The position numbers were made by a program, and so were the translations under genes. Below the pieces are notes generated by a model. The model worked only from the letters and a program-made list of their open reading frames with translations. It was not told the DNA's origin and made no database searches. 21,904 nt of DNA from Porphyromonas sp. (GTDB taxonomy: Bacteria > Bacteroidota > Bacteroidia > Bacteroidales > Porphyromonadaceae): positions 1 to 21,904 of the forward strand of contig JASBZK010000030.1 in the NCBI GenBank assembly GCA_029983505.1. The letters run 5' to 3'. Below, in pieces: positions 7,443-14,675 of this stretch. Positions within the stretch are counted from its first letter, which is position 1, and every line of letters starts with the position of its first letter.

Positions 7443-8264
7443 ATGAACGCATCAGATTCCCCCGTTTCAGCGAGCAACTTCAATCAAATTAACGCGCACC
7501 CGAGAGACGCCCAGCTCCTCTTTGATGCCGCAGATCACTCCTACCGACTGGTGAAGGACGGAACGCCATTACACTCTGTGACCAATCTCGTCTCCAGCTT
7601 TTTCCCCGCTTTTGACGTGGACGCGTGGGCGACCAAGAAAGCCGAGAAAGAGAGCCGTCCGATCGAAGAGATTTTCAGCGAATGGGAGCGCAACGGCTTA
7701 GTAGCACGCAATCTGGGAACCTTTATGCACGAGCAGATCGAACACTCGTTCAATAAAAGACCGCTTGAAGACACGTGCAGGATCGATTTTCCGGACGGCA
7801 CCTCGGAAGAGGTCTCCATAAAAGATGAGTTGCGGTATTTTGATAACTTCATCTACGACGTCCGCCCCGAGCCCTACCGCACGGAGTGGAAGATCTTCAA
7901 TGACGAGTACGCACTGGCGGGGACTCTGGATCTCCTGGCGGTTAATTACAGTGGCGAGTTCATCATTTATGACTGGAAGCGCTCGCGCCGTATGGGCAAA
8001 GAGTACGGTTACGACTTCGTACCCAATACACGCAATCCCTATATGAAAGGCATCAATGGTCTGGAGCATCTGGACTGCACGCCCTTCAATGTGGGCTGCC
8101 TCCAGCAGAACCTCTACCGCTTCATCCTCGAGAGCAGCTACGGGATCGACATCAAGGAAATGAACCTCGTGATGCTCAATAATTCCTTCTCCAACTACCA
8201 CTACGTGACGGTTCCGAGGATGGAAAAGGAAGTGGAAATTATGCTCTCCACCATCAAGAAATAA
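7443..8264 (+). CDS. PD-(D/E)XK superfamily (RecB/Cas4-like) nuclease
   Basis: Probable single-domain nuclease of 273 residues. Motifs appear in the order known for the RecB-nuclease branch: a conserved His in GTFMHEQIE (His96), Glu148 before the core, Asp163 in GTLDLL, the catalytic DWK (177-179) and a QxxxY-type motif QQNLYR (221-226). There is no cysteine cluster, so it lacks the Fe-S site of Cas4/AddB. The N-terminal 25 residues are polar and variable; ATG 7443 follows a good promoter. It stands alone, with its own promoter and a strong terminator and no helicase, CRISPR or recombinase partner nearby. Similar stand-alone proteins occur in phages and in chromosomes, so both DNA repair and a captured phage function are possible. 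The specific substrate is unknown. Confidence 0.8.
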   Translation: MNASDSPVSASNFNQINAHPRDAQLLFDAADHSYRLVKDGTPLHSVTNLVSSFFPAFDVDAWATKKAEKESRPIEEIFSEWERNGLVARNLGTFMHEQIEHSFNKRPLEDTCRIDFPDGTSEEVSIKDELRYFDNFIYDVRPEPYRTEWKIFNDEYALAGTLDLLAVNYSGEFIIYDWKRSRRMGKEYGYDFVPNTRNPYMKGINGLEHLDCTPFNVGCLQQNLYRFILESSYGIDIKEMNLVMLNNSFSNYHYVTVPRMEKEVEIMLSTIKK

Positions 8265-8302
8265 TCCTTCAAGGCACGACTTGTCGCGACCTATAAGAAT
8301 AG

Positions 8303-8340
8303 CGGTCGGGCTTCCCAAGCGGAGGCCCGACCGTTTGTGG
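8303..8340 (+). terminator. Strong terminator after the nuclease gene
   Basis: A 13-bp stem (CGGTCGGGCTTCC with GGAGGCCCGACCG, one G-U wobble) around a CAAGC loop at 8303-8333 is followed by TTTGT. It lies 39 bases after the nuclease stop and separates it from htpG. It does not share the GGTACGTACC arms used elsewhere in the window. Confidence 0.75.
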
Positions 8341-8424
8341 CAGAACGCCGCTCGGTGGCACGGCATTTGTATAAAGACGGGTGGGGGATTTTTCAAGCAC
8401 TTAAAACGTTTCACATAATAAGAT

Positions 8425-10518
8425 ATGAGCGAAGACAGCACAAAGAAGACACAAGGGAAGATTGGCGTCCAGAGCGACAATATGTTCCCGATCATCAAGA
8501 AGTTCCTTTACAGCGACAACGAGATCTTTCTGCGCGAACTGGTCAGCAACGCAGTAGACGCCACTCAGAAGCTCAAGACACTCTCTGCCAAGGGAGAATA
8601 CAAAGGCGAGCTCGGAGACCTGAAGGTCGAAGTCCTCATAGAGGACGGCAAACTCATCATCCGCGACCGAGGCATCGGTATGACCGCGGAAGAGATCGAC
8701 AAGTACATCAATCAAATCGCCATATCGGGTGCGGAGGATTTCCTTGATAAGTACAAAGACGACGCGGCAGCCATCATCGGTCACTTCGGGCTGGGGTTCT
8801 ACTCCGCGTTTATGGTGGCAAAGAAGGTAGAGATACGCACACAGAGCTACAAGGAAGAAGCGCCCACGATGCTTTGGTCGTGCGAAGGCAGTCCCGAGTT
8901 TGTGATGGAAGAAGCCCCCGATAAGAGAGGACGTGGCACGGACATCATCCTCTACATCGACGACGACAGCAAAGAGTATCTCGAGCCGCTCCGCATCAAG
9001 GCGCTACTGGAGAAATACTGCCGTTTCCTCCCCGTCCCGATCGTATTCGGGAAGAAAAAGGATTGGAAGGACGGCAAGGAGGTCGATACGGACGAAGACC
9101 TCGTCATCAACGACACAGAGCCCATTTGGACTAAGACGCCCACTTCGCTCAAGGACGAGGACTACAAGTCTTTCTATCAGACGCTTTACCCGATGAGTGA
9201 CGAGCCACTCTTCTGGATTCACCTCAATATAGACTATCCTTTCAACCTCACCGGGATTCTCTATTTTCCCGTGGTGAAGAGCAATATGGACTTACAGAAA
9301 AACAAGATCCAGCTCTACTCCAACCAGGTCTTCGTGACCGATAACGTCGAAGGCATCGTGCCTGAGTTCCTCGGTTTGCTCCACGGGGTACTCGACTCTC
9401 CGGACATCCCGCTGAACGTCTCCCGCAGCTACCTGCAAGCCGACCAAAACGTCAAGAAGATCTCCTCCTACATCACCCGTAAGGTGGCGGACAAACTCTC
9501 CGAGCTCTTCAAGGAAGATCGCACGGCTTACGAGGAAAAATGGCCCGCACTCGAGCTCTTCGTGAAGTACGGGATGCTGACGGACGAGAAGTTCTACGAA
9601 AAGGCAGAGAAATTTGCGCTCCTCAAAAACACCGAGGACAAGCATTTCACACTCGAAGAGTACCGCACGCTCATTTCGGGCAACCAGACCGACAAAGAGG
9701 GCGCAGTGGTCTACCTCTACGCCGTCGATAAGGACAACCAGTATACGTTTATCAAAAATGCCCGAGACGCCTTTGGGTACGACGTCTTGATGCTCGACGG
9801 ACCTCTGGACGTCCACTTCATCAGCATGCTCGAGCAAAAGCTTCCCTCTTCGCGCTTCGTCCGCGTCGACAGCGACACGCTCGACAGGCTTATCCCCAAG
9901 GAAGACGAGCGCAAAGACCACGCGGAAGTGAGCGCTGAGACCGAGAAATCGGTTCAATCCCTTTTCCAAAGTCGTCTTCCCAAGAGCGAGAAGAAGGAGA
10001 TCTTCCGTGCCGAGACTTCACACCAAGGCGAAAAAGGCAAGCCCGTTCTTCTCGTCCAGGGCGAATATATGCGGCGTATGAAAGAGATGAGCCGGATGCA
10101 GCAAGGGATGAGCTTCTATGGAGAAATGCCCGACTCCTACAACCTCGTCGTCAATCTCGACCACCCGCTCATCCAAGACATCGCAAACGGCTACACGACC
10201 TCCGATACTGAAAAGGAAGTCGAAGCCAAGCGTGCAGACCGCAAAGGCTTCCAGGCGCGTCTCGACGTCCTCCGTCAGCAACTCTCCGACGCGAAAGACT
10301 TGGGAGATGACGAAAAGAAGACCCTTGAGAAAGACCGCGACGAAACCCGCGACAAGCTTCAAACCATCGACGATGAGATTGAAAAGCTGCAAGAGGCTTT
10401 TGCCGAAAAGGACGACCGTATCGCGCAGCTCATCGACCTCGGTCTCCTCTCCGCAGGCCTCCTCAAAGGCGAAGCGCTCGACAACTTCATTAAGCGCTCC
10501 ACCGACCTTCTGAAGTAA
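8425..10518 (+). CDS. htpG: Hsp90 chaperone HtpG
   Basis: ATP-dependent cytosolic chaperone, a homodimer that remodels client proteins. The 697-residue protein shows the GHKL ATPase signatures in order: ELVSNAVDA (38-46), DRGIGM (81-86) and GHFGLGFYSAFMV (119-131). The middle-domain catalytic arginine lies in LNVSRSYLQ (Arg334). The C-terminal dimerisation domain is present. It is longer than the 624-residue E. coli protein, partly through a highly charged, probably coiled-coil stretch (about residues 595-660: KRADRKGFQARL... to ...DEIEKLQEAF). This extra length is, from memory, usual for Bacteroidetes HtpG. It is monocistronic: a strong terminator precedes it and another follows. TTTG at 8366-8369 could be part of a promoter, but I find no matching -7 box. 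Confidence 0.97.
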   Translation: MSEDSTKKTQGKIGVQSDNMFPIIKKFLYSDNEIFLRELVSNAVDATQKLKTLSAKGEYKGELGDLKVEVLIEDGKLIIRDRGIGMTAEEIDKYINQIAISGAEDFLDKYKDDAAAIIGHFGLGFYSAFMVAKKVEIRTQSYKEEAPTMLWSCEGSPEFVMEEAPDKRGRGTDIILYIDDDSKEYLEPLRIKALLEKYCRFLPVPIVFGKKKDWKDGKEVDTDEDLVINDTEPIWTKTPTSLKDEDYKSFYQTLYPMSDEPLFWIHLNIDYPFNLTGILYFPVVKSNMDLQKNKIQLYSNQVFVTDNVEGIVPEFLGLLHGVLDSPDIPLNVSRSYLQADQNVKKISSYITRKVADKLSELFKEDRTAYEEKWPALELFVKYGMLTDEKFYEKAEKFALLKNTEDKHFTLEEYRTLISGNQTDKEGAVVYLYAVDKDNQYTFIKNARDAFGYDVLMLDGPLDVHFISMLEQKLPSSRFVRVDSDTLDRLIPKEDERKDHAEVSAETEKSVQSLFQSRLPKSEKKEIFRAETSHQGEKGKPVLLVQGEYMRRMKEMSRMQQGMSFYGEMPDSYNLVVNLDHPLIQDIANGYTTSDTEKEVEAKRADRKGFQARLDVLRQQLSDAKDLGDDEKKTLEKDRDETRDKLQTIDDEIEKLQEAFAEKDDRIAQLIDLGLLSAGLLKGEALDNFIKRSTDLLK

Positions 10519-10572
10519 TCGGACTTTGGGACAAAAAGTAAAGTCTGCCCGAACCAATATCGTTTCCAAATG

Positions 10573-10618
10573 AGGTACGTACCCGGGAGAAATCCTTGGT
10601 ACGTACCTTTTTCTTTTC
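10573..10618 (+). terminator. htpG terminator made from the repeat-family palindrome (R3)
   Basis: AGGTACGTACC (10573-10583) and GGTACGTACCT (10598-10608) form a perfect 11-bp stem around a 14-base loop CGGGAGAAATCCTT, followed by a T-rich tail (TTTTTCTTTTC). Each arm is itself a palindrome (GGTACGTACC), so alternative folds and duplex-level symmetry exist. It sits 55 bases after the htpG stop. Confidence 0.8.
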
Positions 10619-10703
10619 TATGCCCGTACCGGAAACCCACCTCGGTACGTGCAAAAAAACTTGCTCTATCAAGTCTGTACCAAGCGATCCAAGGCTTACA
10701 AGT

Positions 10704-10791
10704 AAAAGGTATATAGTATTCGGGCAAAAGGTATATAGTATTCGGGCAAAACGTATATACGTTTTCGTAGAAAGGTATATAGTAACCAAAT
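10704..10791. repeat. Four-copy 22-bp tandem array with an 18-bp palindrome
   Basis: Units start at 10704, 10726, 10748 and 10770, exactly 22 bp apart. Units 1 and 2 are identical (AAAAGGTATATAGTA then TTCGGGC). Unit 3 differs and contains a perfect 18-bp palindrome, AAAACGTATATACGTTTT (10748-10765). Unit 4 (AAAGGTATATAGTAACC) keeps the GGTATATAGTA core. The 22-bp period is about two helical turns, placing the cores on one face of the DNA, as in operator or iteron arrays. It ends 122 bases before the PNP start. Confidence 0.8.
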
Positions 10792-10913
10792 CAAAGGATT
10801 ATGAAAGGGAAGAAAAGGTCCGCACTTGAGGGAAAAGGGGTAAATTTACGGCGTAAGCATTATTTGCAGCAACGGAACACAACGTTTTAATCACATAAGA
10901 CCAGATAAGAATT

Positions 10914-11738
10914 ATGGAGTTTACGCTAAAAGACTACCAAGAGGCCGCGCAGTATCTTCGCTCCCTTGTCCCCACCGAAACCAAGATTGCCATCACCCTT
11001 GGCAGCGGTCTTGGGGCGCTTGCCGACAAAATCAAGGCCACAAAAATCATCCCTTACACCGACATTCCCCATTTCCCCAAGTCCACGGCCATCGGTCACA
11101 AAGGCAACCTCATTGCGGGAACCCTCGACGGCGTGCCCGTCCTTGCTATGCAGGGGCGCTTCCACTACTATGAGGGTTACCCGATGGAGAAGGTGACTTT
11201 TCACGTCCGTGTCTTTAAGCTCCTCGGCATCGAGACCCTCTTTGTCTCCAACGCAGCCGGAGGTCTGGATCGCTCTTTCAGAGTGGGGGACTTGATGATC
11301 ATACGCGACCACATCAACCTTTTGCCCAATCCTCTGATCGGGGCCAATATCGAAGAATTCGGTCCCCGTTTCCCCGATATGACACGTCCTTACGATCCGG
11401 CTCTGAGGAAAATCGCGCGCGAAGTCGCGGGTGACCTCGGCATTAAGCTCCAAGAAGGCGTTTATATCGGTTGGACAGGACCCTCTTACGAGACGCCTGC
11501 CGAGTGCCTCTTCCTCGAGAAAATAGGCGGCAATGCCATCGGGATGAGTACCGTGCCCGAAGTGATCGTGGCGCGACACGCGGGCTTACGTGTCTTCGGG
11601 ATGAGCTGCATCACCAACGAGAGCTTCAATACGGGCGACGACTATGTCAATGACGGCGACGATGTCGTCAAGCAGGCCAACGCTGCCTCCGAGCGTATGA
11701 GCGCCCTTTTTGCCGGCATCATCAAACGAATTTCCTAA
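10914..11738 (+). CDS. punA: Purine nucleoside phosphorylase (trimeric, 6-oxopurine type)
   Basis: Cytosolic enzyme that splits inosine and guanosine with phosphate into base and ribose-1-phosphate, for purine salvage. The 274-residue length and motifs are those of the trimeric PNP family: GSGLG (30-34), GHKG (61-64), GRFHYYEG (81-88), SNAAGG (112-117), YETPAE with Glu197, GMS with Met211 and TN with Asn235. The last Asn is the residue associated with 6-oxopurine preference. A methylthioadenosine phosphorylase would normally have Asp there, so that reading is less likely. ATG 10914 is the natural start. It lies downstream of the 22-bp array and 12 bases ahead of a small secreted-protein gene, with which it probably forms an operon. 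Confidence 0.95.
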   Translation: MEFTLKDYQEAAQYLRSLVPTETKIAITLGSGLGALADKIKATKIIPYTDIPHFPKSTAIGHKGNLIAGTLDGVPVLAMQGRFHYYEGYPMEKVTFHVRVFKLLGIETLFVSNAAGGLDRSFRVGDLMIIRDHINLLPNPLIGANIEEFGPRFPDMTRPYDPALRKIAREVAGDLGIKLQEGVYIGWTGPSYETPAECLFLEKIGGNAIGMSTVPEVIVARHAGLRVFGMSCITNESFNTGDDYVNDGDDVVKQANAASERMSALFAGIIKRIS

Positions 11739-11750
11739 CCTCCACTTATT

Positions 11751-12404
11751 ATGAAAAGAGTCACCGTATTTCTTGCCTTTTGGGTACTCTGCGCCCTAAC
11801 GGCTTTTTCCCAAGGCACAAGACCCGGCTGGACCGCGTACCGAATCAATGGCGGTGAAGTGGTGCTTTCGCTTCCCAACTCCATGAAAGTCTTCGAGTCC
11901 AAAGAGAAGGGTTTTTCCGCCGTCAAGAACGCCGACGGAAGCTACTCCGTCAATAGCCGCGAAGAGGTACTTTTTGTCCCCCTTACGGATCAGACCGACT
12001 ACGACAAAGAGGAGGATATGAACCTCAATAATATGGTCGTCGTTATGATAGACGACGACAAGGACGGACTTGGTAAGGCCATCGAATTGATGAGGAAAAA
12101 CCGTATCGTGCGCTCTGTGGCGGGATGGGGGCTCAAGATGGCCGTGGGGCTGAAGCGCTCCAAGGACGATCAGCTCAAGATCACCGACACCGATCCTGTG
12201 ACCCTGAAGAAGGTAGCGGGTAAGGACGCCATCTCAATGGGTATGAGGTTTAAGGATAAAACCGGCAGATCCGCCGATGGCGAAGTCTACCTCATAGAAA
12301 ACAAAGGCAAAGGGATCGTCCTGGCGTTCCTCAACGAGAAGGGACGAACGGGTCTTACGAAGAAAGACAACGAAGAAGTCCTAAGCCTTCTCCGTCTCAG
12401 ATAA
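11751..12404 (+). CDS. Secreted protein of unknown function
   Basis: I do not recognise the family. The 217-residue product has a clear signal peptide (MKRVTVFLAFWVLCALTAFSQ, cleavage likely after SQ), no lipobox and no later membrane helix, so it should be periplasmic or exported. The mature part is rich in Lys and Asp with alternating beta-like stretches (GGEVVLSLPNSMKVF, GEVYLIENKGKGIVLAFL) and ends in a helical stretch (DNEEVLSLLRLR). The pattern loosely recalls Mog1/PsbP-like folds, but this is a guess from pattern only. It follows PNP by 12 bases, so co-transcription is likely although a link to nucleoside metabolism is not evident. There is no type IX secretion C-terminal domain. Confidence 0.75.
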   Translation: MKRVTVFLAFWVLCALTAFSQGTRPGWTAYRINGGEVVLSLPNSMKVFESKEKGFSAVKNADGSYSVNSREEVLFVPLTDQTDYDKEEDMNLNNMVVVMIDDDKDGLGKAIELMRKNRIVRSVAGWGLKMAVGLKRSKDDQLKITDTDPVTLKKVAGKDAISMGMRFKDKTGRSADGEVYLIENKGKGIVLAFLNEKGRTGLTKKDNEEVLSLLRLR

Positions 12405-12510
12405 GGGCTGACGCTAAAACGAGATACGGACCGAGGAGATCTTCCCGGTACGTATCTCGCTTCACTTTCGTACAGACCGAGAAACTCTTCCCGGTACGAC
12501 CGAAAATTAG
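12405..12510. repeat. Intergenic repeat family copy R4 (two hairpin units)
   Basis: Between two convergent genes lie two successive units. Unit a is CGAGATACGGACCG (12420-12433) facing CGGTACGTATCTCG (12446-12459), pairing at 13 of 14 positions. Unit b is CGTACAGACCGAG (from 12469) facing TTCCCGGTACG (to 12498). GGTACGACCGAAAATTAG follows at 12493-12510. GAGATACGGACC is the reverse complement of the GGTCCGTATCTC core of the array at 18232-18312, tying the two loci to one family. Confidence 0.7.
12416..12459 (-). terminator. Terminator of the minus-strand queG operon
   Basis: On the minus strand the CGAGATACGTACCG / CGGTCCGTATCTCG hairpin (13 of 14 pairs, loop GGAAGATCTCCT) is followed directly by TTTTAG. 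It can stop transcripts from queG. On the plus strand the tail (CTTCACTTTCG) is weak, so termination for the secreted-protein gene is less certain. Confidence 0.6.
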
Positions 12511-12515
12511 TCGGT

Positions 12516-12536
12516 AGTTAGAAGTCAGAAGTTAGT
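12516..12536. repeat. Three heptad repeats
   Basis: AGTTAGA, AGTCAGA and AGTTAGT follow each other exactly from 12516, a three-copy 7-bp tandem repeat just after repeat R4 and before the queG stop. Its role is unknown. Confidence 0.5.
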
Positions 12537-12550
12537 AACAGCGGATTACC

Positions 12551-13525
12551 TTATAAGGGAGAACCAAAATCGGTCTTTGACGCCCCTCCTTCTTTTTTAT
12601 TCCGGAGGTAGAGGTCGGCGTTGCGCTTCATTTGGTCGAAGCGTGCCCTTTCGAGGGCGGAGTCCTTGGTGAGCGCTTTATACTTCTCTTTCGTGAAGTC
12701 CTTGAGGTCTTCATCCTTAAGCCGAAGTACCGCTTCTCGTGTCTCGAAGAGTTTGGTCACCGGCGGTCTGTGGTTAAAGGAACATACATCCTGACACGTG
12801 TCGCAGCCATAGAGACGCGCGCCAAAGCGGGAGCCAAGCTCCTCAAGTATCTCGCCCCGGTGCTCGATAGTTAGGTAACTGATACACTTCCTGGCGTCAA
12901 GCCCGTCTACCGTGAGAGCACCCGTAGGGCAAGCGTCCACACAGCGTCGGCACGTCCCGCAGTGCGCTCCGGGCTTTTCCGTTAGCGCAGAAGTAGGCTC
13001 GAACGCCATCGTGGTCACAAGTTCACCGAGGAAAAAGAAGCTCCCTTTTCCCCCGAGAATCAATGAGTGGTTGCGTCCCAAGAAGCCCAAGCCCGCCCTC
13101 CCTGCCCAATAGCGCTCGAGAAAAGGTGCCGTGTCGACGATGGGGCGGAAGGAGTGCGCTCCGAGCCTCTCAGTCATCAAAAGACCGAGCCGGTTCAGAT
13201 TCTCGCGCAGGACGACGTGGTAATCGGCACCATAAGCGTACTTGCTGATTTGCGGGGCATCCTTGGGCTGCCTTTTCTCCGGGAAGTAAGAGGCGGCAAC
13301 CACGACGACGGTTTTCGCGTCCGCGAGAATCGAGTCCCCGCACCTCGGGTCATACCTTAGGGGAAGGTTTCGCTCCAAATACGCCATCTCGCCATTCCGA
13401 CCGTCGGAGAGCCAGCGGTCGAAGACGTTTTTTTGCGCCTCATCCACTGCGTCAAGGCTCGCGACCCCTACGGCGTCGAAGCCGATCTCCTCAGAGAGAG
13501 GGAGAAGGTCTTCAAGCTTTCGCAC
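12551..13525 (-). CDS. queG: Epoxyqueuosine reductase (QueG)
   Basis: QueG carries out the last step of queuosine synthesis, reducing epoxyqueuosine in tRNA with a cobalamin cofactor and two 4Fe-4S clusters. From GTG 13525 (MRKLEDLLPLSEEIGFDAVG) the protein has 324 residues, normal for the family; the frame is open upstream, but that part overlaps the neighbouring gene and shows no resemblance. Catalytic Asp131 lies in DTAPFLER, followed by GRAGLGFLGRN. Cluster cysteines are at 189, 192, 195 and 199 (CGTCRRCVDACP) and at 214, 241, 244 and 248 (CDTCQDVC). The start overlaps the end of the upstream membrane-protein gene by 14 bases, so the two are coupled. Tgt of the same pathway is about 9 kb away in another operon. 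Confidence 0.93.
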   Translation of the reverse strand: MRKLEDLLPLSEEIGFDAVGVASLDAVDEAQKNVFDRWLSDGRNGEMAYLERNLPLRYDPRCGDSILADAKTVVVVAASYFPEKRQPKDAPQISKYAYGADYHVVLRENLNRLGLLMTERLGAHSFRPIVDTAPFLERYWAGRAGLGFLGRNHSLILGGKGSFFFLGELVTTMAFEPTSALTEKPGAHCGTCRRCVDACPTGALTVDGLDARKCISYLTIEHRGEILEELGSRFGARLYGCDTCQDVCSFNHRPPVTKLFETREAVLRLKDEDLKDFTKEKYKALTKDSALERARFDQMKRNADLYLRNKKEGGASKTDFGSPL

Positions 13526-14501
13526 TTCCGTCTCTATTGTAAAAAGGCAGAAAACCGATGCACAGGACGCCCACCACTGTGGTCCACAGCGTCTGCAAGG
13601 TATGGACGATGAGGGCAAAAGAAGAGGCATCCGTCCTCGACACACCGAAGAAGACGAGACTGAAGATGACCATAAAGTGCCACGCCCCGATACCGCCCTG
13701 CACGGGCGCAGCTACGGCAAAAGTAATGAGTACGAAAGTCATCAAGGCCTCCTGCCAGCCCAAGCCGGACATAAAGTCGAAGGCGTAAAAGGTAAGGTAA
13801 AACTGCAAGAAATAGCTGACCCAGATCAGTACCGTGTGGAGTAGGAACTCCCACTTGCGCCTCATCGTAAAGACGGTCTTGAGGCCTTCCCAGAGATTGG
13901 TGACGGCAGAGCCGACCTTCCCGTCCCTTTTCTTTCGGAAGAAGAATAGGTAGACCCCTCCACCGAAGAGGACAAGAAATGCCGCCACTGCGACCCAGAA
14001 GAGAGGATTAGAGGAGAGGGTCTCCATCTTGGAGAGGAACTGCGGATTTTGCTCAAAGAAATTGAGGAAGAAGGGAAGATTGAGCATCGCAGCCGCAGCC
14101 GCCAATACAGCGGCGACGACGACATCCATCCCGCGATCCACGACCACAGTCCCCAAAAGGCGACTGAACGGGATGCCCGTGTAGACTTTCATCGTACTGC
14201 ACCGCCAGATCTCACCCAGGCGGGGCAAGACCATATTCACGGCGTAATTGCCCTGCACGGTGAGGGCGGAGTTCCCGAAGAGCTTAGCCTTATTCCCCAG
14301 TGGTTCCAAGAGAATCGACCAGCGCCAGCCCCTGAAGAAGTTGCCGAGCGTGCCAAAGAACGAGGCAATAATCAATATGCCCCAGTCGGCTTCTTCCGTA
14401 AGCGTCCGACCGAGACTCCTAAAGTCCATTTTGCGGTAAAGGAGCCACAAGAGGAGCAAGCCCACGAAGAGTGGGGCAATAACTTTCAGTATCTTTTTCA
14501 A
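13512..14501 (-). CDS. UPF0104/YbhN-like (lysylphosphatidylglycerol synthase TM region) membrane protein
   Basis: Polytopic inner-membrane protein of 329 residues with seven to eight hydrophobic segments. It resembles the membrane (flippase-like) region of MprF/AglD/YbhN proteins: RGWRWSILLEPLG near residue 60, LPRLGEIWRCSTMKVYTGIPFSRLLGTVVVDRGMD in the centre, and PVQGGIGAWHFM in the C-terminal half. It lacks the cytosolic aminoacyl-transferase domain of MprF, so the substrate is unknown; members are thought to move or modify lipids. I chose TTG 14501 (MKKILKVIAPLFVGLL) because the hydrophobic N-terminus begins there and a -7-like TTCCTTTG lies just upstream; TTG 14528 would add nine residues. 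It overlaps queG by 14 bases. Confidence 0.82.
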   Translation of the reverse strand: MKKILKVIAPLFVGLLLLWLLYRKMDFRSLGRTLTEEADWGILIIASFFGTLGNFFRGWRWSILLEPLGNKAKLFGNSALTVQGNYAVNMVLPRLGEIWRCSTMKVYTGIPFSRLLGTVVVDRGMDVVVAAVLAAAAAMLNLPFFLNFFEQNPQFLSKMETLSSNPLFWVAVAAFLVLFGGGVYLFFFRKKRDGKVGSAVTNLWEGLKTVFTMRRKWEFLLHTVLIWVSYFLQFYLTFYAFDFMSGLGWQEALMTFVLITFAVAAPVQGGIGAWHFMVIFSLVFFGVSRTDASSFALIVHTLQTLWTTVVGVLCIGFLPFYNRDGSAKA

Positions 14502-14512
14502 ACTTAACTGTG

Positions 14513-14520
14513 CAAAGGAA
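14513..14520 (-). promoter_or_regulatory. Possible -7 box for the UPF0104-like gene/queG operon
   Basis: TTCCTTTG on the minus strand differs by one base from TAnnTTTG and ends 11 bases before TTG 14501, the same geometry as before tgt. No clear -33 TTTG is present, so support is modest. Confidence 0.3.
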
Positions 14521-14574
14521 ATGTGCAACGAAGCCCCGGTACCCTTGTCCGTCTCTTCTGTGAGAACGGGCGAA

Positions 14575-14658
14575 ATTTCGTACGTACCGGGAAGATTACG
14601 ACCTACAGGCCAAAATTAGAGAAAGGTACAGACCGAGGCAAGTCTCCCGGTCTGTACC
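14575..14658. repeat. Intergenic repeat family copy R5
   Basis: ACGTACCGGGAAGA (14582-14595) and ACCTACAGGCCAAAATTAGAG (14601-14621, quoted as the motif shared with R1, R2 and R4) precede a perfect 11-bp hairpin, GGTACAGACCG / CGGTCTGTACC (14625-14658). Confidence 0.7.
14618..14658 (-). terminator. Terminator after the amidohydrolase gene
   Basis: Read on the minus strand, GGTACAGACCG pairs perfectly with CGGTCTGTACC around GGAGACTTGCCT, and TTTCTCTAATTTT follows. It lies 18 bases after the amidohydrolase stop. On the plus strand the tail is CCTTTTG, so it could also work in that direction. Confidence 0.7.
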
Positions 14659-14675
14659 CCTTTTGAGGTTCGGAC

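Larger units (their letters stand above)
10519..10913. other. Gene-free region between htpG and PNP
   Basis: About 395 bases hold no convincing gene; short open frames on both strands here are built on repeats and match nothing I know. The contents, in order, are the htpG terminator (10573-10618), another family palindrome (GTACCG 10626-10631 with CGGTAC 10643-10648), a four-copy 22-bp array (10704-10791), and a possible -7-like TAAATTTA at 10841-10848 upstream of PNP with no good -33 element. Confidence 0.6.

Noticed and set aside
7698..8498. Long open frame on the minus strand opposite the nuclease and the start of htpG
   Set aside because: It overlaps a protein with clear family motifs, crosses a strong terminator hairpin, and its translation shows no domain; a codon-bias shadow.
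9292..9969. Long minus-strand open frame opposite htpG
   Set aside because: The sense frame is unmistakable HtpG; the antisense product is a valine/leucine/glutamate-rich shadow.
10704..10791. CRISPR-like array (also considered for 18232-18312)
   Set aside because: Periods of 22 and 23 bp leave no room for spacers, the units are contiguous or nearly so, and no cas gene is present.
10490..10829. Short open frames on both strands in the htpG-PNP gap
   Set aside because: They are built from the terminator hairpin and the tandem array, and overlap each other; no protein-like features.
10926..11579. Long minus-strand open frame opposite the PNP gene
   Set aside because: The sense frame is a full PNP with all motifs; no family resemblance on the other strand.
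13526..13645. N-terminal extension of QueG
   Set aside because: It lies inside the neighbouring membrane-protein gene and contains no QueG-like sequence; GTG 13525 gives the usual length.
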